From JAVBOW01 sp031550615 (lineage in GTDB: Bacteria > Bacteroidota > Bacteroidia > Bacteroidales > Rikenellaceae), in the NCBI GenBank assembly GCA_031550615.1, contig JAVBOL010000032.1:1-18231 (forward strand): 18,231 nt of DNA, written 5' to 3'. The translations under genes were made by a program, and so were the position numbers. The number at the start of each line of letters is the position of its first letter. The stretch's first letter is position 1. Below, in pieces: positions 1 to 6,995 of the stretch. The notes beneath the pieces were generated by a model, which saw nothing but the letters and a program-made list of their open reading frames with translations, did not search any database and was not told the origin of the DNA.

Positions 1-146
1 ACTTCGAGCACCAGGGGCAACTCGCCCTCGCGCGCCACGTGCAGCGCGTCATGGATGGCAGGGAGCTCCATACGCCCCTCGCCGTGCCCGAAACGCACGT
101 CGACTACCGGGCCAATCACCTGAGTTATAATTCCTTTACCATCCAT
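1..146 (-). CDS. atpD: F-type ATP synthase subunit beta, N-terminal fragment
   Basis: This is the first 48 codons of the catalytic beta subunit of F1Fo ATP synthase; the rest lies beyond the left edge. The reading begins MDGKGIITQVIGPVVDVRF and continues with LPAIHDAL and LVLEV, which are hallmark strings of the AtpD N-terminal beta-barrel domain. The nucleotide-binding domain (P-loop) is outside the window. The ATG at 146-144 is chosen because the family begins with GKI-type residues a few codons in. The gene lies 78 nt after miaB on the same strand and has its own -7 box upstream, so it probably starts a separate ATP synthase operon; in Bacteroidales atpD is commonly the first gene of that operon. 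The identification is firm despite the short length. Confidence 0.93.
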   Translation of the reverse strand, partial: MDGKGIITQVIGPVVDVRFGHGEGRMELPAIHDALHVAREGELPLVLE

Positions 147-173
147 ATGTAGCTGTTTTTATTAACGTAAATG

Positions 174-181
174 CAAATATA
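174..181 (-). promoter_or_regulatory. Bacteroidota -7 box for atpD
   Basis: Read on the minus strand the sequence is TATATTTG, a perfect match to the Bacteroidota -7 consensus TAnnTTTG. It lies 27 nt before the atpD ATG, inside the AT-rich 78-nt gap between miaB and atpD. No TTTG -33 box is seen at the usual 19-21 nt spacing. The assignment therefore rests on the -7 match and the context. Confidence 0.55.
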
Positions 182-224
182 CATTTTTAAATCCGAATAT
201 CAGCACACGCAAATGCGTTCTTTT

Positions 225-1580
225 TCAACAAACGAGCCTTCCGGTGAGCGTGGCCGAGGTGCAGGAGGTGACCTTAACCATGACATAATCCCCCGGGGCT
301 ATCTCCCCGTCGGTATCGCGGTCGAAGACGACCACCTTGTTCTGCGACGTGCGACCGAAAAGGCGGTTGGCGCTGCGTTTGCTCGACCCCTCGACCAGCA
401 CCTCGAAGGTGCGGCCCACGTCGCGGCGGTTGCTCGCCAGGGAGAGCTCGTTCTGCAGGTTTATTATCTCGGTCAGGCGCGCGGTCTTCACCTCGTCAGG
501 CACATCGTCGGGCATCGTGCGGGCGGCTTTCGTACCGGGACGCTCCGAGTATTTGAACATGAAAGCGAACTCGTAACCCACCTCGCGCATCAGCGAGAGC
601 GTGTCGGCGTGGTCCTCCGGCGTTTCGGTGCAGAACCCGGCGATCAGGTCGGTCGATATGGCGCAATCGGGCAAACGCAAGCGTATGGCGGCGATGCGGT
701 CGAGGTACCATTCGCGTGTGTAGCGGCGGTTCATGATCTGAAGCATGCGCGTCGAGCCGGACTGCGCGGGCAGGTGGATCGACCGGCAAATATTGGCGTG
801 GGCTGCCATCGTTTCTATAACCTGATCGCCCAGGTCCTTGGGATGCGAAGTGGCGAAGCGCACGCGCAGTCGGTCAGACGCCCCGGCGACCATCGACAGC
901 AGGGCGGCGAAATCAATATCGTCCCATTTATATGAATTGACGTTCTGCCCCAGCAGCGTAACCTCTTTATATCCGGCGGCGAGTATCTCGCCCACCTCGC
1001 GCATAATGGTCTGCGGCGGGCGGCTGCGCTCGGCCCCGCGCGTGGAGGGCACCACGCAGTAGGAGCAGAAATTATTGCAGCCCCTCATGATCGAGATAAA
1101 CGCGCTCACCCCGTTCGCATCGAGCCTCACGGGCGAGATCTCGGCGTAGGTCTCCTCGCGAGAGAGCAGCACGTTGACCCCCTTGTCGCCCCCGGCGGCT
1201 GCGCGCACCAGCGAGGGCAGATCGCGGTAGGCGTCGGGCCCGGCCACGATATCCACGGCCGGTTCGCGCTCGATGAGTTGGTCCTTCAGGCGCTCGGCCA
1301 TGCAGCCGATGATACCCACCAGCGTGCCGGGGCGCTTGCGTTTATAGCTGCGCATCTCCTTCAGCCGGTTCCAGATGCGCGCCTCGGCGTGGTCGCGGAT
1401 CGAGCAGGTGTTTATGAATATGACGTCGGCCTCGGCGATATTGCCTGTGTGGAAATAGCCTTCGCCCTGCATCAGCGAAACGACCACTTCGCTGTCCGCC
1501 ACGTTCATCTGGCATCCGTATGTTTCGACGTAGACTTTGCGTCCGTCGCCCTTCAGTGGGCGTATGTTTTTGTAATCCAT
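225..1580 (-). CDS. miaB: tRNA-2-methylthio-N6-dimethylallyladenosine synthase MiaB
   Basis: This radical-SAM methylthiotransferase converts N6-isopentenyl-adenosine at tRNA position 37 to its 2-methylthio form. The 451-residue protein has the full family architecture. The N-terminal UPF0004 domain carries the three auxiliary-cluster cysteines C23 (YGCQMN), C59 (NTCSIR) and C93 (GCMAERL). The radical-SAM CxxxCxxC motif is C168, C172 and C175 (RGCNNFCSYC). A TRAM-type RNA-binding domain occupies roughly residues 385-450. The string VAGPDAYRDLP after the third cysteine fits MiaB rather than RimO or MtaB. The ATG is 6 nt after the stop of the upstream chromate-transporter gene, so it is probably the last gene of the long minus-strand operon. 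That placement looks like positional hitch-hiking rather than a functional link. Confidence 0.95.
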   Translation of the reverse strand: MDYKNIRPLKGDGRKVYVETYGCQMNVADSEVVVSLMQGEGYFHTGNIAEADVIFINTCSIRDHAEARIWNRLKEMRSYKRKRPGTLVGIIGCMAERLKDQLIEREPAVDIVAGPDAYRDLPSLVRAAAGGDKGVNVLLSREETYAEISPVRLDANGVSAFISIMRGCNNFCSYCVVPSTRGAERSRPPQTIMREVGEILAAGYKEVTLLGQNVNSYKWDDIDFAALLSMVAGASDRLRVRFATSHPKDLGDQVIETMAAHANICRSIHLPAQSGSTRMLQIMNRRYTREWYLDRIAAIRLRLPDCAISTDLIAGFCTETPEDHADTLSLMREVGYEFAFMFKYSERPGTKAARTMPDDVPDEVKTARLTEIINLQNELSLASNRRDVGRTFEVLVEGSSKRSANRLFGRTSQNKVVVFDRDTDGEIAPGDYVMVKVTSCTSATLTGRLVC

Positions 1581-1586
1581 AACTTT

Positions 1587-2111
1587 CTACATATAAACAA
1601 CCACTCCCAAAACGCCCGAAAGTACGATCAGCACGATCGGATTGACCTTCAGCACCGATGCCGCGAAAGCCGCCCCGAAGAAAGCCCAGCTCCGCCAGTC
1701 GGGGAACGTCCCGGGCGTGAGCAGCAACAGCGCCGCCGCCCCGATCATGCCAAGCATCATGGGCTGCATGCCGCGCATAGCCCCGGCGATCAGCGCATTG
1801 CCGCGCACCTTCATATAAAAATGCGTGAGCAGCAACATGATCGTCAGCGCGGGCAGACATACGGCCACCGTCGCCAGCAGGGAGCCCCAGACACTCCCCG
1901 TCACGGTATATCCTATATATGTGGCGCTGTTGATCGCTATCGGCCCGGGGGTCATCTGCGATATGGCGATTATGTCCGTAAGTTCGGTGTCCGATATCCA
2001 GCCGCGCTGCACCACCACTTCGTTGTGTATGAGCGAGAGCATGGCGTATCCCCCGCCGAAGCCGAAGAAACCTATCTTGAGGTAGCTGTAAAGCAGTTGC
2101 AGGTATATCAT
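1587..2111 (-). CDS. Chromate transporter family, short-chain protein (second of pair)
   Basis: This 174-residue integral membrane protein belongs to the CHR (chromate ion transporter) family and is half the length of long-chain ChrA. The N-terminal signature FGFGGGYAMLSLI (about residues 16-28) and the TPGPIAINSATYIGY loop (about 54-68) are family hallmarks. They are followed by several hydrophobic segments running to the C-terminus. Short-chain CHR proteins are usually encoded as adjacent pairs that function together, and here the partner lies immediately upstream with a 4-nt ATGA overlap (2111-2108). The substrate may be chromate, sulfate or another anion; the sequence does not decide. It was not named chrA because resistance function in this clade is unproven. 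Confidence 0.85.
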   Translation of the reverse strand: MIYLQLLYSYLKIGFFGFGGGYAMLSLIHNEVVVQRGWISDTELTDIIAISQMTPGPIAINSATYIGYTVTGSVWGSLLATVAVCLPALTIMLLLTHFYMKVRGNALIAGAMRGMQPMMLGMIGAAALLLLTPGTFPDWRSWAFFGAAFAASVLKVNPIVLIVLSGVLGVVVYM

Positions 2112-2701
2112 CGCCCGAGGGTTTTATACCACGTCCACGCCATTCCGCCCAGCGCCCCGGCGATGATGAAATATATAGGCGTCAACCCGAAATACCACAC
2201 GGCGAGGCATGCCGCCACGGCCATTGCGATGCGCCATGCGCCCATACCCTTGGCCAGCGACCACAGGGGCGCCAGGATAAGCGCCACCACCGCCGGGCGC
2301 ATCCCTTCGAGGGCTGCGGCGGCGACCCTATTGTCCCTTATGCTGCTGAAATAGACCGCAACGGCCAATATTATAAAGAACGAAGGCAGCACCACCCCGG
2401 CCAAAGCCGACAGCGCGCCTTTGATCCCCCGGGCGCGGTAACCCACGAAGACCGCCGCGTTAAGCGAGATAGGCCCCGGCGCGCTCTGCGCAAGCACCAA
2501 AAGTTCGAGGAAATGGTCCTGCTCGACCCATCGGCGGCGGTCGACCACTTCGCTCTTAATGAGGGGTATCATGGCGTAACCCCCGCCGAAGGTGAATGCC
2601 CCGATCTTGAGGAACGACCAGAAAAGCGACCGCAAACGGCATGCGCCGCCTTCACAGGCGGGCGCTGCAGCGGCTTTTCTTACGCTTCTCAGGCATCGCA
2701 T
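2108..2701 (-). CDS. Chromate transporter family, short-chain protein (first of pair)
   Basis: This 197-residue membrane protein is the first half of a short-chain CHR pair. It carries FTFGGGYAMIPLI (about residues 38-50) and SAPGPISLNAAVFVGY (about 74-89), paralogous to the same motifs in the following gene. The chosen ATG (2701-2699) overlaps the TGA of the upstream ferredoxin/NuoB-like gene by one base (TGATG), implying translational coupling. An open frame extends about 46 codons further upstream, but that part lies inside the neighbouring gene and is arginine- and proline-rich, so it was rejected. The first 30 residues (MRCLRSVRKAAAAP...) are poorly conserved-looking, and a downstream non-ATG start is possible. 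Coupling to the hydrogenase-like operon is notable, but a functional link is only inferred. Confidence 0.82.
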   Translation of the reverse strand: MRCLRSVRKAAAAPACEGGACRLRSLFWSFLKIGAFTFGGGYAMIPLIKSEVVDRRRWVEQDHFLELLVLAQSAPGPISLNAAVFVGYRARGIKGALSALAGVVLPSFFIILAVAVYFSSIRDNRVAAAALEGMRPAVVALILAPLWSLAKGMGAWRIAMAVAACLAVWYFGLTPIYFIIAGALGGMAWTWYKTLGR

Positions 2702-3471
2702 CAGCGGTCGAACTTGCGGTGGGTGAGTTTCATCACACCGTCGATAAACGAGAGCGGGTGTGTGGGGTTGCCGGGCACGTACAGGTCCGGGGTATGGTCG
2801 TCGAAAAACGAGCGGTCGAGGCCCTCGCCGCCGCTCCATATACCGCCCGAGATAGCGTCCGCACCCACCGCGATAAGCACTTTCGGCTCGGGGATCGCCT
2901 CCCAGCAGGTGCGCATCGCCGCAGCCATATTCCTGGTCACGGGCCCCGTAACGACCATGCCGTCGGCATGGCGCGGCGAGGCCACGAACTCTATGCCGTA
3001 GCGCGAGAAGTCGAAATTTACGTTCATCGAGGCGTTGAGTTCCATCTCACAGGCGTTGTCGCCCCCTGCGCTCACCTCGCGCAGCTTGAGCGCGCGGCCG
3101 AAAAGCCCCGGGATAACCTCCCTTACCGCCGAGCGCTCGAAGTGCACGCGTCCCGCCGACGAGGCGCTCATCACGAGGTCTTCGCGGTGTGTGGCGGCCA
3201 TGCGGTGCCATGTGGAAAACTCGATATATTGAGGCGCCATGCGGGCGCACTCGCCGCAGAAGATGCAGCGTCCCAGGTCGATAGAAAGCTCATCCGCCGC
3301 CCCTATCGCCCCCGAGGGGCACATGGCGGCGAGTGAGGACACGACCTTTTTTGTCGCGCCGGGCGTGATGAGCGGCACGCCGCGGTACGGTGCGGGTACG
3401 CTCGCCGCCGCGAGGTCGCGTATCCACTGGGTGCGGTGGCTGCGCAGTATTTTCAGTTTTTCCAGGAACAT
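2701..3471 (-). CDS. Ferredoxin-NuoB-like fusion (HyfH/HyfI-like), cluster ligands depleted
   Basis: This 256-residue protein should sit in the peripheral arm of the complex I/group 4 hydrogenase-like assembly. The N-terminal ferredoxin-like part (about 35-85) has CPSGAI (C51) and CIFCGEC (C69, C72, C75). These are exactly the four ligands of one [4Fe-4S] cluster of a 2[4Fe-4S] HyfH-type protein; the other set is K41, V44, L47 and A79. The C-terminal part (about 130-250) is NuoB/HycG-like: FVASPRHADGMVVTGPVT, AVGADAISGG, YVPGNP. Against the canonical CxxC...GACxxSGG...PGCP pattern, the ligand positions read D138, C141, D205 and N235, so an N2-type cluster is not expected. The start is 3 nt after the TAG that closes the extended large-subunit frame, and the stop overlaps the next gene. 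The fold assignment is strong; the biochemical role is unknown. Confidence 0.85.
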   Translation of the reverse strand: MFLEKLKILRSHRTQWIRDLAAASVPAPYRGVPLITPGATKKVVSSLAAMCPSGAIGAADELSIDLGRCIFCGECARMAPQYIEFSTWHRMAATHREDLVMSASSAGRVHFERSAVREVIPGLFGRALKLREVSAGGDNACEMELNASMNVNFDFSRYGIEFVASPRHADGMVVTGPVTRNMAAAMRTCWEAIPEPKVLIAVGADAISGGIWSGGEGLDRSFFDDHTPDLYVPGNPTHPLSFIDGVMKLTHRKFDR

Positions 3472-3474
3472 ACG

Positions 3475-3621
3475 CTATAGATCGTGGCCACAATACGACA
3501 AATTAAAACTCTTGTTGCAGACCGGGAAGTCCGATATTCCCCCGCCCCGCACGCAGAGCGCCAGCGCCAGCCAGTTATGCACCGAGGGGTCTTTTATCTT
3601 GTACCCCGCCAGCGCGCCTTA
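3475..3621 (-). other. In-frame stop codon and 47-codon C-terminal remnant of the NuoCD-like gene
   Basis: The TAA at 3621-3619 ends the large-subunit frame. Reading on in the same frame gives GALAGYKIKDPSVHNW (first 16 residues), then RGGGISDFP, and finally CNKSFNLSYCGHDL before a TAG at 3477-3475. This aligns with the C-terminal part of HycE/NuoD proteins (ANW...RGNTVSD...SLDPCYSCTD in HycE), so it was coding until recently. The final TAG lies 3 nt before the next ATG, which restores the tight packing seen elsewhere in the operon. No other gene, promoter or terminator was seen in this 147-nt stretch. Confidence 0.85.
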
Positions 3622-4971
3622 GGAGTCGGTCAGGGCCCTGTGGCACACTTCGCCCCTCCACCCCTCGACCAGCGAGAAACTGAGCGACGAGGCTTTCAGC
3701 CCTGTCTTGTAATCGGGCGCGGGGACCTCGGCGCAGAGCGCCAGCAAACGTCCTATATACGAGGCCGACTGGGCGACCTCGCGGATGCGCTGCGTAAGGC
3801 GCGACATCACGTCGCCCTGCTCGTGCAGTACGGGATCGTGCCGAAGATGATCCGCCCAGACCCCCCTGGGATGGCTGTGGCGCACATCGCGTGCCAAACC
3901 GCTCGCGCGGGCGGCCATTCCCACCGCGCCTATGCCCTGCGCCTGCCATAGGGTCAGCCGACCGCACTCCTCGAAACGCGAAAGTACCGATGGGGCGCTC
4001 TTCAGGTCGGCGGCCACCTCGGCGAAGCGGCGGTCAACGTCAGCCACATTGGCGAGTATCTCGGCGGCCAATGCGCCGTCTATGCTGCACCACGAGCCGC
4101 CCGGGCGCACCATTCCCTTGCCGAAACGGTTGCCGCAGATGCGCTGCGAAGTGTTTATGATTATCGTACGAAGCGCCTCACAGGCCACCTGTCCCAATTG
4201 GTAGGCCACGTCGCCGCACAACGCGCCCACGTCTGCCAGGTGCATCGCCATGCGCTCCAGTTCCAGCCCTATCGCCCTCTGCGCGTCCAACGCCACGGGG
4301 GCTTCGAAACCAGCCAGGCGCTCGACGAGCTCGGCATACGCCGTGGCGTGCGCAACGGCGCTGTCGCCGGCCACGCTTTCGGCCAGGCAAACCCGTTTTA
4401 CCGCGCCGGAGCGACACATCAGATCCTCGACCCCGCGGTGCTGGTAGCCCAGCGCGATCTCAAGGTGCAGCACCTTCTCGCCGTTGCACACGAAGCGGAA
4501 TGCGCCCGGCTCGATGATCCCGGCGTGGATAGGCCCTACGTTGACCTCGTGCAGCGCGTCGCCCTCTATCGAGTAGAATGGATAGTTATCCTGCGTCGCC
4601 GACTGATCCACGCGCGTGGCCTGGTAGCGCAGCGGCTTGGGCCAGGGATGCCCCTCGAAGATTATACCGTGCAACTCTGCCATTTCGCGCTCGAAGGGGT
4701 GCGCTTCGAGGCACTGCGCGCTCACCGAGGCAAGTACTGCCCCAGGCACGCACTTATGCGCCCCGATCAGTATCTCGCCTGTCATATCGTCCGCCACGAG
4801 CGCCACGGCAAGCAGCCCTTTGCCGTAAGGCAGCGCCGCGTAATTGGCGAGGTGCCGCTCACGGCTGTCGAGCATCGCACACAGCGACCCGTAGAACCCG
4901 TCATATCCGAAAACCGGGATATCCGCCACGGGCACACTTCCCGCACGGTTTGTCACGCCGAGCCACTTCAT
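3619..4971 (-). CDS. NuoC-NuoD fusion (HycE/HyfG-like large subunit), lacks NiFe ligands, truncated by in-frame TAA
   Basis: This 450-residue protein (498 with the remnant downstream) has a NuoC-like domain at about residues 25-115. A NuoD/hydrogenase-large-subunit domain follows, from GPIHAGIIEPGAFRF (146-160) through LGYQHRGVEDLM, LELERMAMHL, ARASGLARDVR and the HSHPRG stretch. In [NiFe] enzymes the L1 motif RVCGICGFAH carries two nickel ligands; here the same place reads SVAGDSAVAH (199-208), so both cysteines are gone (A201, S204). The L2 CxxC would fall in the region after the stop and is also absent (NLSYCGHDL). The protein cannot be an ordinary hydrogenase. H149 sits where complex I has its quinone-site histidine loop. 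The ATG at 4971 shares ATGA with the stop of the upstream gene; an in-frame upstream extension was rejected. Premature termination may also lower translation of the next gene. Confidence 0.85.
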   Translation of the reverse strand: MKWLGVTNRAGSVPVADIPVFGYDGFYGSLCAMLDSRERHLANYAALPYGKGLLAVALVADDMTGEILIGAHKCVPGAVLASVSAQCLEAHPFEREMAELHGIIFEGHPWPKPLRYQATRVDQSATQDNYPFYSIEGDALHEVNVGPIHAGIIEPGAFRFVCNGEKVLHLEIALGYQHRGVEDLMCRSGAVKRVCLAESVAGDSAVAHATAYAELVERLAGFEAPVALDAQRAIGLELERMAMHLADVGALCGDVAYQLGQVACEALRTIIINTSQRICGNRFGKGMVRPGGSWCSIDGALAAEILANVADVDRRFAEVAADLKSAPSVLSRFEECGRLTLWQAQGIGAVGMAARASGLARDVRHSHPRGVWADHLRHDPVLHEQGDVMSRLTQRIREVAQSASYIGRLLALCAEVPAPDYKTGLKASSLSFSLVEGWRGEVCHRALTDS

Positions 4972-6359
4972 AGCACTATGGTGTTGATAAGTTCGACAAG
5001 GGCGTTCCATTGCCAGAGTCCCAGCACGGCGGCAACGACCACCAGCGCGACAGGCAACCACTTATAGAAACCTCCGGCCGGGGGCGTCGCCACCGCCGCA
5101 GTGGGTTTATAACACATCCTGAGCACGCGCAGCAGCAGGTTATAGATAACCACGCAGACCAACAGCGCCATGACCGCCACCAGCCACCATTTCCCGGCAG
5201 CGGCGGCCGCCCCGAGGATCATCATCTCGGAAATGAACAGCGGCGAAGGGGGGAAAGCGGCCAGCAGCAGCGTAATTATCAGCATAGTCGCCGCCCCGGT
5301 CTGGTCGGAGAGCATATATCCGCCGATCCGGTTTATGCGGTACGTGCCATAGGTCTTGCCCACGCGCGCCATCTGCAGGAAAGCGGCGGACTTGATAAGC
5401 GTGTGGGCGGTAAGGTGCAGCAGGGCGGCGAAAACCCCCACCCCGCCTACGCCCAGGCCAATAAGCACCACGCCCATGTTCTCCACGGTCGAATAGGCCA
5501 ACAGGCGCTTGTAATTATTGGTGCGGCGCATAAAAAGCACGCCCAGCAGCATCGAGCACACCCCGGCCACGACCATCACATTGCAGATCCACGGATAGAT
5601 CTCCGACCCTGCGAATAGCTTCATCGCGCGGTACAGGGCCACGAAACCTCCACTCACCAGCGCCGTGGATATAAACGCCGAGGCTGGCGCGGGGGCTGAT
5701 GAGTTGGCGTCAACGCCCACGGTATACAGGGGGAAGAATTCGGCCTTGCAACTGTAACCCACAAGGATAAACAGGAAGGCGAGTTTCATATAGAGGGGAT
5801 TGCCCCCGCTTACGGCCTGTGCCATGGCGGCGTATGATAGGCTGCCGTCGGTGGCCGCCGTGCTGAGCAGCAGTATACCCAGGTAGGCCACCGCGATGCC
5901 GGTCGAGCAGACGAAAAGGTACTTCCACGTGGCTTCCAGGCTGCGCGGCGTGCGCCGGTGGTAGACAAGCCCCGCCGTGCAGAGCGTCGTAGCCTCGGCG
6001 AACACCCAGGTAACGACCACGTTATCGGCGAAATAGAGCCCCGAGACCGCCACGCACAGCAGCATCAGCCACAGGTGGTAATAGGTCCACGCGCGGTCAT
6101 CCTCGCGGTCAAGGTACGCGAATCCCGCAAGCATCACCGCCGGCGTCACCAGCGCCATCAGGCAAAACACCAGAGTGCCCAGGGCGTCGAAACAGAACAT
6201 CCAACTCCCCGAGCCCATGCCGCCGGTCGCCACCCACACGGCCAGCGCGGCCTGGACGGCGCAAAATGCCATGCACACGACACGCCTGAGGCGTCTGCCG
6301 GGAACCACCGTCACGCTCAAAGCCACCAAAAGGGCCGTTATGAAATACACTGTCATCAT
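4968..6359 (-). CDS. Antiporter-like NuoL/M/N-family subunit (HyfF-like)
   Basis: This 463-residue polytopic membrane protein of the proton-conducting antiporter superfamily (complex I NuoL/M/N, HyfF, MrpA/D) forms part of the ion-translocating arm. Key polar residues are visible: E122 in the fifth-helix motif VFAEATTLC, K205 in GYSCKAEFFPLY, H315 and H319 in LLHLTAHTLIK, and K323. The usual LHTWLPDAH loop is altered to LYTVGVDANSSAPAP, typical of the more diverged HyfF-like branch. It follows the HyfE-like gene after 6 nt and shares ATGA with the NuoCD-like gene. The ATG at 6359 is preferred, with an adjacent ATG at 6356 equally possible. The transported ion (H+ or Na+) cannot be told from sequence. 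Confidence 0.88.
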   Translation of the reverse strand: MMTVYFITALLVALSVTVVPGRRLRRVVCMAFCAVQAALAVWVATGGMGSGSWMFCFDALGTLVFCLMALVTPAVMLAGFAYLDREDDRAWTYYHLWLMLLCVAVSGLYFADNVVVTWVFAEATTLCTAGLVYHRRTPRSLEATWKYLFVCSTGIAVAYLGILLLSTAATDGSLSYAAMAQAVSGGNPLYMKLAFLFILVGYSCKAEFFPLYTVGVDANSSAPAPASAFISTALVSGGFVALYRAMKLFAGSEIYPWICNVMVVAGVCSMLLGVLFMRRTNNYKRLLAYSTVENMGVVLIGLGVGGVGVFAALLHLTAHTLIKSAAFLQMARVGKTYGTYRINRIGGYMLSDQTGAATMLIITLLLAAFPPSPLFISEMMILGAAAAAGKWWLVAVMALLVCVVIYNLLLRVLRMCYKPTAAVATPPAGGFYKWLPVALVVVAAVLGLWQWNALVELINTIVL

Positions 6360-6365
6360 GGCCGG

Positions 6366-6995
6366 TCAGTCTTTGAGGTCGGTGAGCTTTTCAGAGTCGA
6401 CAACGTGCATCCCCTCGCCGAGTTTGCTTAAGAACAGCCCCAGCATCAGTACGCTCATCAGAAGGTCCAACAGCACGGCGATATTTATAAGGAAAGGCAT
6501 ATGCACCCCCACCGCCATGGAAAACAGGAACACCCCGTTCTCGATGACCAAAAACCCGACCAGGTGCGAGAACATCCGCCGGCGCATGGTAATGAGCGTC
6601 AACCCGCCCAGAAGCGCGTAGAGCGACACCCCGAAGAATATCTTATTGACCGTTTCGTCGGCCACATATATCGTCACCACGACGCTCGCCGCAAGCGCCA
6701 GCATCGAAAAGAGCAGCGAGGAGAACTGGCTGCGCCCGAAAGCCTCGATACGGTTGATGCGCGTGCGGCGTATGATGCGCATAAGCAGCGCCGGCACGAG
6801 TACAGCCTTGAATATCAGCGTTTCCGCCAATATGAACACGAGTTCGCCCACGCCTCCGCCGTGCAGCCTCAGAAGGGCTATCACGGCCAGTATCACCCCT
6901 TGCAGGGCGACCAGCACGGCGAAATGGCGGTAGCGTTCGGTGATCGAGAAGTAGACCAGCGTCACCACGTATAATATTATCAGCGACGGTATCAT
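6366..6995 (-). CDS. HyfE/NuoK-like membrane subunit
   Basis: This 209-residue membrane subunit, with about six hydrophobic segments, resembles hydrogenase-4 component E (HyfE), whose C-terminal half is related to NuoK/MrpC. Visible landmarks are VALQGVILAVIALL near residue 30, ETLIFKAVLVPALL near 58-71, HLVGFLVIENGVFLFSMAVG near 145-164 (with the glutamate characteristic of NuoK-type half-channels), and LLDLLMSVLMLG near 175. The C-terminus is a short soluble tail. It overlaps the NuoH-like gene by 4 nt (ATGA at 6995-6992). Within the complex it should bridge the NuoH-like subunit and the antiporter-like subunits. The length fits HyfE (about 200-220 residues). Confidence 0.87.
   Translation of the reverse strand: MIPSLIILYVVTLVYFSITERYRHFAVLVALQGVILAVIALLRLHGGGVGELVFILAETLIFKAVLVPALLMRIIRRTRINRIEAFGRSQFSSLLFSMLALAASVVVTIYVADETVNKIFFGVSLYALLGGLTLITMRRRMFSHLVGFLVIENGVFLFSMAVGVHMPFLINIAVLLDLLMSVLMLGLFLSKLGEGMHVVDSEKLTDLKD

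Noticed and set aside
207..218. ACGCA-AA-TGCGT hairpin between miaB and atpD as a terminator
   Set aside because: The stem is only 5 bp and no T-tract follows it in the miaB direction.
2702..2839. Upstream extension of the first chromate-transporter gene
   Set aside because: The added 46 residues lie within the preceding gene, are Arg/Pro-rich, and the TGATG junction offers a natural start.
3619..3621. Recoding of the in-frame stop as selenocysteine or pyrrolysine
   Set aside because: The codon is TAA, not TGA or TAG, and no recoding element was seen; a substitution or a sequence error is simpler.
3619..4971. Calling the NuoCD-like gene a functional [NiFe] hydrogenase large subunit
   Set aside because: Both CxxC motifs required for NiFe binding are absent, so only a structural relationship can be claimed.
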